NCBI GenBank assembly: GCA_023433855.1
Contig: JAEYTV010000632.1
Coordinates: 1 to 11,240, forward strand
Direction: 5' to 3'
Origin: Pseudomonadota bacterium
GTDB lineage: Bacteria > Pseudomonadota > Alphaproteobacteria > Rhizobiales > Rhizobiaceae
DNA: 11,240 nucleotides
How positions within the stretch are numbered: position 1 is the stretch's first letter; every line of letters starts with the position of its first letter. A program made the position numbers and the translations under genes. The notes under the pieces were generated by a model. The model ran no database searches and was not told the DNA's origin. It worked only from the letters and a program-made list of their open reading frames with translations. Positions 1-5,922 of the stretch are shown here, in pieces.

Positions 1-1
1 C

Positions 2-1360
2 CCCGGAGACGCAGACCCGATAGAGGCGCTGCGATCCGTTCTCGACGGTGACGCCGTGGTCTGCGTAGTTCCCGCACCCGATCTGGAATCCTGCCTGGAA
101 CGCCTTTCCGCCACCCAGGATGTCGCCCAGGCCACGGGCGAAGGAGCAGCCTCCGAAGCGGCTATCGCAAGCCTGCGGGATCTCGCGAGCGGTGCACCCG
201 TCGTGGTTGTCGTCGATGACATCTTCAGGCGCGCGCTCGACCTGAGGGCGACCGACATCCACCTCGAGCCGATGCGCGGACGGATCGTGATGCGTTTCCG
301 CATCGACGGTGTCCTGCGCACCATGCCGTCGCCGCCGCATGAAATGGGCGACGCAATCGTTTCCCGAATCAAGGTTCTCGCCGGCCTCGACATCACCGAG
401 CGCCGCAAGCCTCAGGATGGTGCGATGCGCCTTCCCATCGGGGACCGCGAAGCCGAACTGCGCGTTGCCACTCTCTCCTCGATCCATGGCGAGACCGTCG
501 TCATGCGCATCCTGCACCGCGACAGCGTCCTGCTCGATTTCGCGGGCGTAGGCCTGGATGACCAAGAACGACAGACCCTGAACCGACTCCTGGAGCACAC
601 CCACGGAATGATCGCCGTGGCCGGCCCGACCGGCAGCGGCAAGACAACGACGCTCGCCGCCGCGCTCGCGAAGTTAAACGATCCGGGCCGCAAGATCGTG
701 ACCATCGAGGATCCGGTCGAGTACCAGATCCCCGGCATCGTGCAATCGCAGATCAACTCGGCGGTCGGCATCACCTTCTCATCCGCGATCCGGACGTTCG
801 TGCGACAGGACCCTGACGTGATCCTGGTCGGCGAGATACGCGATGGTGAAACGGCACGGGCCGCCGTCCAGGCAGCGCTCACCGGGCACCTCGTTCTCAC
901 GACCGTCCACGCGAACACCGCGGCTGCGGCCTTCACGCGCATGCGCGACCTGGGTGTCGAGACCTATCTGCTGGTCGGTGCCGTGCGCGGCATCATCTCC
1001 CAGCGCCTGTTACGGCGGCTCTGCGACCACTGCAAGCAGGAAGGGGTTCTTTCCCCCGAGACTTTCTCCTCCGACGCGCGCTACCAGGCCGTCGGGTTCT
1101 CGCCAGGCCAGAAAGTGTTCCACGCGGTGGGCTGTGGCCGCTGCAACGGCACCGGATATCGAGGCCGCATCGCCGTCTTCGAGATCCTGGTCTTCGACGA
1201 GGCCATCACTGAACTTGCCTCGCAGGGGGCAGACCATACCAGGATCGCGGCGCTCGCGCGGGAGCGGGGCATGAGCACGATGTCGCACGATGGTGCCAGG
1301 AAGGCAGGCGAAGGGCGCACCTCACCCGCGGAGGTGCTCCGGGTTACAGGCTTTCGCTGA
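2..1360 (+). CDS. gspE: Type II secretion system ATPase GspE (5' end outside window)
   Basis: This is the cytoplasmic hexameric ATPase that powers pseudopilus assembly in type II secretion. The frame is open from base 2 with no stop, so the real start and most of the N-terminal domain that contacts GspL lie upstream; the GTG at 56 is only an internal codon. Visible motifs are the N2-type stretch ATDIHLEP, a Walker A box GPTGSGKT (623-646), a Walker B region DPDVILVGEIRD (809-844), the His box GHLVLTTVHAN, and a four-cysteine zinc element (CDHC at 1022-1033 and CGRC at 1133-1144). These match GspE/PilB-type ATPases, and the single zinc tetrad with the short C-terminus favours GspE. The C-terminus appears complete. 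Unusually, no gspF follows; the next 309 bases hold no recognisable gene and then unrelated leftward genes begin. The assignment to T2SS rather than type IV pili is supported by gspD and gspK 4.5 kb away. Confidence 0.93.
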   Translation, partial: PGDADPIEALRSVLDGDAVVCVVPAPDLESCLERLSATQDVAQATGEGAASEAAIASLRDLASGAPVVVVVDDIFRRALDLRATDIHLEPMRGRIVMRFRIDGVLRTMPSPPHEMGDAIVSRIKVLAGLDITERRKPQDGAMRLPIGDREAELRVATLSSIHGETVVMRILHRDSVLLDFAGVGLDDQERQTLNRLLEHTHGMIAVAGPTGSGKTTTLAAALAKLNDPGRKIVTIEDPVEYQIPGIVQSQINSAVGITFSSAIRTFVRQDPDVILVGEIRDGETARAAVQAALTGHLVLTTVHANTAAAAFTRMRDLGVETYLLVGAVRGIISQRLLRRLCDHCKQEGVLSPETFSSDARYQAVGFSPGQKVFHAVGCGRCNGTGYRGRIAVFEILVFDEAITELASQGADHTRIAALARERGMSTMSHDGARKAGEGRTSPAEVLRVTGFR

Positions 1361-1669
1361 GAGCTTTTTATGTTCAGGGGGCCGCACCCATGATGCCGGT
1401 CATCAGGACATCCTCGACCAGCGCCGCTTGCGCGTACGCCGCCGACGGTTCAACGATATCAGCTGCTTCGGCCGTGGCAGCTCTTGGGCGCACGGACCCA
1501 AAACAGGGACAAGAACTCTGTCTTTCTGCTGGATCAAAGTCCAGGAGCAGCAGATCCAGCGGTCGCTTAGCGATCGTTCGTCGTACTTATGCTCGCGAGG
1601 CATTTTGCGTCTCTCCGTCACTGTCGGCAGTTTAGCCCCTTCGGAGAAGAACGGTGGCAGCCGCGCCGC
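1361..1669. other. Gap after gspE with no recognisable gene
   Basis: This 309-base stretch lies between the gspE stop and the stop of the leftward DUF2796 gene. Several overlapping ORFs cross it in three frames, but none resembles a known family, and none looks like the start of gspF, the usual neighbour of gspE. The ATG at 1369, eight bases after the gspE stop, opens a frame of only seven codons. No T-tract terminator is visible. The stretch may mark an old rearrangement junction. A small leftward ORF inside it is listed separately. Confidence 0.5.
1403..1603 (-). CDS. Possible small protein, unknown (66 aa)
   Basis: A 66-residue leftward ORF begins at ATG 1603, preceded on its strand by GGAGAG about seven bases upstream, a reasonable ribosome-binding site. 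It lies 66 bases downstream of the DUF2796 gene on the same strand, so it could be the last gene of that unit. The product starts MPREHKYDERSLSDRW, has a Cys-Cys pair near residue 20, and ends in a strongly basic Arg-rich tail. I recognise no family, signal peptide or membrane segment. The frame stays open with two rightward frames over the same bases, so it may be chance. Confidence 0.2.
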   Translation of the reverse strand: MPREHKYDERSLSDRWICCSWTLIQQKDRVLVPVLGPCAQELPRPKQLISLNRRRRTRKRRWSRMS

Positions 1670-2251
1670 CTACCTTTCCATATTGCGAGCCTCGCGGGAC
1701 ACCGCGTAGCCCGTCGTCCCGTCTGCATCTGTGAACGTCACGTACAGTTGCCCGGAGTCCCGGAAGCGATCGAAGAAGCGGAAATCTATCGACCTGACTT
1801 GAGCGGCATCTGCGCAATTGAACGCGTAACTGGCCCGAAACTCGGTGTGATGACCGTCATCCTCTTCGGTCATTGCGGCTTTTTGCGCTTCGGTTGGGGC
1901 GTCATCGTCTTTGTGCTTTTCGACGACAATTCCGACCTCTGCGGAGGTGACGGCGCACTCCGCATAACCGGGCAACCCGAAGAGGTTCAAAGGTTGCTTC
2001 AGGTCGGCTAGTGCGGCCTCGACAGCTCTCTTCTGCCGAGCGGTTTCGGGTTCGTGCTCAAACCCGACGATGTCCATGCCAGGCACGGAAAGCTCCATCT
2101 GGATACTGCTCGTCGCGATGGCGATTGCCAAAGTACCGTGACCATGGGCATGTGCACCAAGCTCTCGACGTTCCTCTTCTGCCTGCGCGGTCGAAATGAC
2201 AAGGAGGATGCCAGCGGCAATCCCTGTCCAGGCGCAGTGACGCAATCTCAT
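1670..2251 (-). CDS. DUF2796 / ZrgA-like periplasmic zinc-associated protein
   Basis: A secreted protein of 193 residues resembling the DUF2796 (ZrgA) family, whose members are linked to zinc uptake in the periplasm. I chose ATG 2251, not the longer ORF start at 2299, because GGGGAGG sits at a good distance upstream and the product then begins with a clean signal peptide (MRLRHCAWTGIAAG...), with probable cleavage after AQA near residue 24. The mature protein opens with the family-like LGAHAHGHGTL (residues 31-41), containing a HAHGHG cluster suited to metal binding. It continues with a VPGMDIVGFEHEP segment (residues 57-68) typical of the family, and Cys99 and Cys146 could form a disulfide. 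The central variable loop, often His-rich in relatives, is acidic here with only a few His (KHKDDD, DDGHHTE). It follows the IclR gene by 87 bases on the same strand. No zinc ABC transporter or Zur box is visible nearby, so a role in zinc capture is inferred from family only. Confidence 0.8.
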   Translation of the reverse strand: MRLRHCAWTGIAAGILLVISTAQAEEERRELGAHAHGHGTLAIAIATSSIQMELSVPGMDIVGFEHEPETARQKRAVEAALADLKQPLNLFGLPGYAECAVTSAEVGIVVEKHKDDDAPTEAQKAAMTEEDDGHHTEFRASYAFNCADAAQVRSIDFRFFDRFRDSGQLYVTFTDADGTTGYAVSREARNMER

Positions 2252-2338
2252 CTCAGCCTCCCCAAGACTCCAATCATCGATAGCACCGTCAAAAATCACG
2301 ACCTCAGTGACAGCGAAATACTCGGCACGGTGCTCTGG

Positions 2339-3148
2339 CTACAGAATTCTGGACAACTCGGCAGTGATCCGTTTCGCCGTTTGGCGCACCAGCCTGGCGC
2401 AGAGTTCATGGCGTCGCGCGTCGTGCCGGTACACGGGCATGCTGACGCTTACCGCTCCGCCCGGTTCCCGCTGCCGATTGAAGATCGGGCTTCCGAGACA
2501 ACGAATATCCGGCTCGTTCTCCTCGTCATCAAACGCAAATCCCTGCTCGCGTGTCCGCTTCAGTTCCTCGAATAGCGCCTCGGGCGTGGTTAGCGTGTTG
2601 GCCGTGTGGCGTCTCAGCTCAAGGCCCTTGATGACCTCCAGCAACTGCTCGTCCGGCAGGCCAGACAGCCACGCCTTGCCCACCGATGTAGAGTGAAGTT
2701 CAACCTGGCCGCCGATGCTCGTCTTCATCTGAACTGTGCTGGAGCCAGCCAACTTGTCGATGTAGACCATCCGGTCGTTGCTGGGAACCGCAAGGTGCAC
2801 GACCTCATCCGTTGCGTCGCGCAGCGAAACCAGAAAGTCCCTTGCGATCGTCCGCAGGTCGGAATCCTCCCAGGTCTTTGCCGCGAGCTGGAGAAGGCGC
2901 GGCCCAAGGCGAAACGTTCCGCTCTCTCCGGACTGCGTGATGAGTCCCTCGGCGATGAGCGCCGACACGAGCCGGTAAACCGTCCCCCGCGGGAAACGCG
3001 CGAGCTTGGTCAGGTGAGCGATGTCCAGTGTTCCTGGGGAATCGGCGATGATCTGCAGCACCGTCATGAACTTCGAGAACGAAGCCGCTCCCTGGACGGG
3101 ATTGGGAGCTCTCACATCTGCTTCGTCTTCGAGGCCAATTAGGCCCAT
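2339..3148 (-). CDS. IclR-family transcriptional regulator
   Basis: A 269-residue regulator with the two-domain IclR layout. Residues about 24-85 form the winged helix-turn-helix (FMTVLQIIADSPGTLDIAHL..RGTVYRLVSALIAEGLI..FRLGPRLLQLA). Residues about 90-265 form the effector-binding GAF-like domain, with the family signature GFAFDDEENEPDIRCLGSPIFN-like segment around 203-224. I chose ATG 3148 because TAGGAG lies seven bases upstream; the 30 extra residues of the longer ORF (from 3238) would run through the promoter region and are Cys- and Arg-rich without homology. It is transcribed divergently from the DUF1330/TRAP operon, and a perfect palindrome in the shared promoter region is a good candidate binding site. 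Most IclR regulators control an adjacent catabolic or transport operon and often themselves, so TRAP operon control and autoregulation are expected. The effector is unknown; it is probably related to the TRAP substrate. Confidence 0.93.
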   Translation of the reverse strand: MGLIGLEDEADVRAPNPVQGAASFSKFMTVLQIIADSPGTLDIAHLTKLARFPRGTVYRLVSALIAEGLITQSGESGTFRLGPRLLQLAAKTWEDSDLRTIARDFLVSLRDATDEVVHLAVPSNDRMVYIDKLAGSSTVQMKTSIGGQVELHSTSVGKAWLSGLPDEQLLEVIKGLELRRHTANTLTTPEALFEELKRTREQGFAFDDEENEPDIRCLGSPIFNRQREPGGAVSVSMPVYRHDARRHELCARLVRQTAKRITAELSRIL

Positions 3149-3164
3149 GGCACAACTCCTAAGC

Positions 3165-3193
3165 TTGACAGCGCAACATAGTGGCCTTACACA
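3165..3193 (+). promoter_or_regulatory. Candidate sigma70 promoter of the DUF1330/TRAP operon
   Basis: TTGACA at 3165-3170 is a perfect -35 box, followed after 17 bases by TACACA (3188-3193), a weak -10. Transcription would start near 3200, inside the 3198-3212 palindrome and about 155 bases before the first start codon. The -35 is convincing and the -10 is poor, so activator dependence or a different promoter is possible. Confidence 0.35.
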
Positions 3194-3204
3194 TTCGTGG
3201 ACAA
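3175..3204 (-). promoter_or_regulatory. Candidate promoter of the IclR gene
   Basis: Read leftward, TTGTCC (3204-3199) and TATGTT (3180-3175) are separated by 18 bases and each match four of six consensus positions. Transcription would start near 3168, about 20 bases before the IclR start codon at 3148. The -35 box lies inside the 3198-3212 palindrome, which would suit autorepression. Confidence 0.3.
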
Positions 3205-3212
3205 CGTGTCCA
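3198..3212. promoter_or_regulatory. Perfect 6-3-6 palindrome, candidate IclR operator
   Basis: TGGACA-ACG-TGTCCA is a perfect inverted repeat of six bases around three. It sits in the 205-base region between the divergent IclR and DUF1330 genes. It covers the predicted start point of the rightward promoter and the -35 of the leftward one. Size and symmetry match the roughly 15-bp operators known for IclR proteins. Binding by this IclR protein is inferred, not shown. Confidence 0.55.
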
Positions 3213-3353
3213 TATTGTAGTCGGCATTTCCGGTTCAATTCTAGCCGCGTGATCGAGGAGGATCAACGGCAAGCTCAGGTGGGCGGGCGCGAATGCATTC
3301 GGCCGTCGTCCCTTACGTCAAAGGCGCGGCAATTGCTTTAGGAGGAGAGAGCA

Positions 3354-3644
3354 GTGACGAAAAAAGGGTACTGGGTCGCAATGGTCGATATTGCAGACCA
3401 AGAGGGGTACAAAGAGTACATTGCCTTGAACAAGGCGGCCTTCGATAAATACGGTGCGACTTTTGTCGTTCGGGCCGGACAACATGAGGTCATGGAAGGG
3501 CCTGACGCGAACCGTGTGGCTGTGATCGAGTTCAAGGACTACGAGACCGCGCTCGCCTGTTACAACTCTCCTGAGTATCGGAAGGCCATTGAGACCCGCG
3601 TCAAGTATGCGAAGGCTCATCTGACTGTCGTGGAAGGCGTCTGA
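3354..3644 (+). CDS. DUF1330 domain protein
   Basis: A 96-residue protein of the DUF1330 family, small cytoplasmic proteins with a dimeric ferredoxin-like (alpha/beta barrel) fold and no established activity. Family-like segments are KGYWVAMVDIADQEGYKEY near the start, GATFVVRAGQHEVMEG in the middle, and RVAVIEFKDYETALACYNSPEY followed by the final helix and strand; length is normal. The start is GTG 3354, set by GGAGGA at 3341-3346, eight to nine bases upstream. It is the first gene downstream of the divergent IclR promoter region, 169 bases before the TRAP small permease gene. A role in the same pathway as the TRAP substrate is likely, for instance as a small enzyme or binding partner, but this is inference. 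Local GC is visibly lower than in the secretion genes (28 of 60 bases G or C at 3361-3420, counted by hand). Confidence 0.88.
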   Translation: MTKKGYWVAMVDIADQEGYKEYIALNKAAFDKYGATFVVRAGQHEVMEGPDANRVAVIEFKDYETALACYNSPEYRKAIETRVKYAKAHLTVVEGV

Positions 3645-3813
3645 CGCCGGAGACAGAGCTTGATACCTCCTGTCATTGCGGTTGGAGGGACTTAAGGACT
3701 TTATCACGCACCAGGTCGTTTCTTGCACGACCAGCATGTGGAGCGCGCTCTCTGTATCCCCGTCATACCATGGCAAGGACGCCGCCCGAGCGCCCAACTT
3801 TCTGGGAATAACC

Positions 3814-4359
3814 ATGTCCAAACCGTTGCAATGGCTTTTCAAGGTTTTTGATATCCTCGTCGTTGTCGGCATGGCCGTCATCAGCGTCCTGATCTTTACG
3901 AATGCCGTGCTTCGGTACGGCTTCAGTTCAGGCATTCCGTTTGCCGTTGAAGTCTCACGAGTGGTCCTCGTCTGGGTGATCTTTATGGGATCCGTGGTGG
4001 CGCTGGCCAAGGGCGCCCATCTCGGCGTCGAGTCGTTGGTGGTCCGGTTGCCGCGCACGGCGCGCTTTGTCTGCTTTCTTGTTTCATATGGCTTGATGCT
4101 TTGGTGCTGCTGGCTCCTGGCAAAAGGCAGCTGGTCACTCACCGTGATCGAATGGGGCAACGTTCAGGCACTGTCGGGAATTCCCGTCGGGGTTACTTAC
4201 GCCGCGGGTCTCGTCGCCGCCATCCTGATGGCTCTGATCCTCCTTCTTGATCTGTGGCGCTCGCTGCGTGGCGTCCTGCCGGCACCCTGGTCGGGAGTGG
4301 AGCACGTTGAGCCGCTACCAGTCGTTTCCCACGCGCTTGTTTCGGAGAAAGCATCGTGA
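3814..4359 (+). CDS. TRAP transporter small permease subunit (DctQ-like)
   Basis: The small integral-membrane subunit of a tripartite ATP-independent periplasmic transporter. It pairs with the large permease to import a small, usually acidic, metabolite using a sodium or proton gradient. I chose ATG 3814 (181 residues) over the longer frame from TTG 3676, because the preceding 46 residues are not membrane-like and not typical of the family; the ribosome site is weak (GGGA, six bases upstream). Four hydrophobic segments are visible: ILVVVGMAVISVLIF; VVLVWVIFMGSVVALA; FVCFLVSYGLMLWCCWLLA; YAAGLVAAILMALILLLDLW. The second is followed by a charged turn AKGAHLGVESL typical of DctQ. The stop overlaps the GTG start of the large permease by four bases, implying translational coupling. 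The substrate cannot be read from this subunit. Confidence 0.88.
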   Translation: MSKPLQWLFKVFDILVVVGMAVISVLIFTNAVLRYGFSSGIPFAVEVSRVVLVWVIFMGSVVALAKGAHLGVESLVVRLPRTARFVCFLVSYGLMLWCCWLLAKGSWSLTVIEWGNVQALSGIPVGVTYAAGLVAAILMALILLLDLWRSLRGVLPAPWSGVEHVEPLPVVSHALVSEKAS

Positions 4360-5633
4360 GCGGCTTGGTCTTCATAGGTTCCCTCCTCGGTGCAATGGGC
4401 ATCGGGATTCCCATCGCCTTCGCTCTCATGCTGTCCGGCATTGCGATGATGCTGCTGATGGGAAATCTGGATGCTCAGATCCTTGCGCAACGGCTGGTCA
4501 ATGGCGCGGACAGCTATCCGCTGATGGCGATCCCGTTCTTTCTCATTGCCGGCGAGCTCATGAACGCCGGCGGCCTCTCCCGCCGCATCGTGAACGTGGC
4601 CCTCGCGGTCGTCGGGCACGTACGCGGCGGCCTCGGTTACGTGGTCATCGGCACGGGCCTGGTGCTTGCGAGCGTGTCAGGATCCGCCATTGCGGATACT
4701 GCGACGCTCGCGGTCATGCTGGTCCCCCTGATGCGGCAAGCGGGCTACCACATGGGTCGAGCTTCGGGCTTGATGGCAGCGACAGGCATTATCGCTCCTG
4801 TAATCCCGCCTTCTGTCGGGTTCATCATTCTGGGCGTCACCGCTAACATTTCCATCGTCGGCCTGTTCTTCGCCGGAATCGTGCCAGGGCTCATGATGGG
4901 GCTGAGCCTCATGATCGCCTGGTGGTGCCTCTCTAGAAAGGAAACGGCGGCAGTCAGGCCCAAACTGCCGCGCAGGGACCTGCCTAAAACCATCATGACC
5001 GCGGGTTGGGCGTTGATGATGCCGGTGATTATCCTTGCCGGACTTCGGTTCGGCCTCTTTACTCCCACCGAAGCCGGCGTCGTTGCAGCCGCCTATGCAC
5101 TGTTCGTGGGGGTGTTCGTCTATCGCGAGCTGACCCCCCGGCTGCTCTATGACGCGCTACTCGCCGCCGGGCGCCTGACAGCAGTGATCATGCTCTTGGT
5201 GGCGGCTTCCATGATCTCCGCCTTCATGCTGACGATTTCCAATATGCCCGCCCAACTCGTCAGTCTTCTCGCTCCATTGATCGACTCGCCGATTCTGTTG
5301 ATGAGTATGATCGTTGTGGCGGTTTTCGTCGTCGGCACGGCGCTCGATTTCGCGCCCTGCATCACCATTCTGATCCCCATCCTCATGCCGATCGTCAATG
5401 CGGCCGGTATCGACCCGGTCTATTTCGGGGTCATCTTCATAATGGTCAACGCGGTCGGCCTGATCACGCCTCCCGTTGGGACGGTCCTCAACACGGTGTG
5501 CGGCATCAGCGGGGTTTCAATGGAGGCGGCCACGAAGGGTGCCATGCCGTACCTTGTGGCCCAGATGATCCTCATTTTGCTGCTGGTTCTGTTCCCGGCA
5601 TTGGTGACCGTGCCAGCGTCGTGGGTGCACTGA
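4356..5633 (+). CDS. TRAP transporter large permease subunit (DctM-like)
   Basis: The large, transporting subunit of the TRAP system, 425 residues, full length for the family, with about a dozen hydrophobic segments throughout. Conserved DctM features are visible: PFFLIAGELMNAGG (residues 60-73), SVSGSAIADTATLA (106-119), APVIPPSVGFIILGV (147-161), LFFAGIVPGLMMG (170-182), and GLFTPTEAG (233-241). The GTG start overlaps the small permease stop in a GTGA. The usual third component, a periplasmic DctP- or TAXI-type binding protein, is not encoded on either side, so the system must borrow one from elsewhere or has lost it. The gene is the last of its operon; a 289-base gap rich in inverted repeats follows before gspD. 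Substrate unknown; IclR control and the SDR and Fe-ADH genes further right suggest a small organic acid or alcohol-derived compound. Confidence 0.95.
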   Translation: MSGLVFIGSLLGAMGIGIPIAFALMLSGIAMMLLMGNLDAQILAQRLVNGADSYPLMAIPFFLIAGELMNAGGLSRRIVNVALAVVGHVRGGLGYVVIGTGLVLASVSGSAIADTATLAVMLVPLMRQAGYHMGRASGLMAATGIIAPVIPPSVGFIILGVTANISIVGLFFAGIVPGLMMGLSLMIAWWCLSRKETAAVRPKLPRRDLPKTIMTAGWALMMPVIILAGLRFGLFTPTEAGVVAAAYALFVGVFVYRELTPRLLYDALLAAGRLTAVIMLLVAASMISAFMLTISNMPAQLVSLLAPLIDSPILLMSMIVVAVFVVGTALDFAPCITILIPILMPIVNAAGIDPVYFGVIFIMVNAVGLITPPVGTVLNTVCGISGVSMEAATKGAMPYLVAQMILILLLVLFPALVTVPASWVH

Positions 5634-5645
5634 GACTCAAACCGG

Positions 5646-5678
5646 CAAGGATTTGTACGGGCCCTTCAAAGATCCTTG
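5646..5678. repeat. Inverted repeat / hairpin after the TRAP operon
   Basis: CAAGGATTTG (5646-5655) can pair with CAAA at 5667-5670 and TCCTTG at 5673-5678, leaving a two-base GA bulge and an 11-base loop. It starts 12 bases after the DctM stop, so it may end or protect that transcript. No T-tract follows on either strand, so it is not a standard intrinsic terminator. Confidence 0.5.
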
Positions 5679-5690
5679 TCCGCTTACACT

Positions 5691-5726
5691 GCGTCAGGGT
5701 CCGCCGGGACAGCGGCACCCTGACGC
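5691..5726. repeat. Strong inverted repeat with 10-bp perfect arms
   Basis: GCGTCAGGGT (5691-5700) and ACCCTGACGC (5717-5726) are exact reverse complements. Inside them CCGC (5701-5704) pairs with GCGG (5712-5715), leaving one bulged C, giving about 14 base pairs around a seven-base loop. No T-run follows on either strand. It could be a Rho-linked stop, an RNA-stability element or a dispersed palindromic repeat. Confidence 0.6.
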
Positions 5727-5790
5727 GGAAGAATTGGAGCCCCTGCCGCAGGTCAATGTCGATCTCGGCACATGGTCGAGTTCCTCACCT

Positions 5791-5832
5791 GCCTGGGCTG
5801 GCCGTCATCGACGGGATTGACGGTGCCCAGGC
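5791..5832. repeat. Compound inverted repeat upstream of gspD
   Basis: GCCTGGGC (5791-5798) pairs with GCCCAGGC (5825-5832), and within it CCGTCA (5802-5807) pairs with TGACGG (5818-5823), separated by small internal loops and a ten-base loop. It lies about 90 bases before the secretin start codon, so it could act in the leader of the gspD transcript or end the upstream one. No T-tract follows. Confidence 0.55.
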
Positions 5833-5922
5833 GGGACCAAAGTGTGCATTGTGGTTGTCAAGCGCTTCATGGAACGATGCTTTTCCGAGGTGCCGGACGC
5901 AAAGTTTGAGTGGGGTGTGTAG

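Noticed and set aside
412..942. Leftward ORF opposite gspE
   Set aside because: It is antisense to the Walker A/B core of GspE and its Ser/Arg-rich product resembles nothing.
1361..1669. Remnant of gspF or of a transposase
   Set aside because: No frame on either strand gives recognisable GspF or transposase motifs.
3645..3813. Possible dctP remnant or N-terminal extension of DctQ
   Set aside because: The 169 bases show no similarity to a binding protein in any frame; only a small 6-bp hairpin (GGTCGT 3714-3719 with ACGACC 3727-3732) is seen.
4247..4846. Rightward ORF of 199 codons across the dctQ/dctM junction
   Set aside because: It runs out of frame with two clear membrane-protein genes and is Arg/His/Pro-rich; it is a shadow.
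5646..5832. Intrinsic terminators
   Set aside because: The hairpins are strong but none is followed by a run of T on either strand, so they are listed as repeats.
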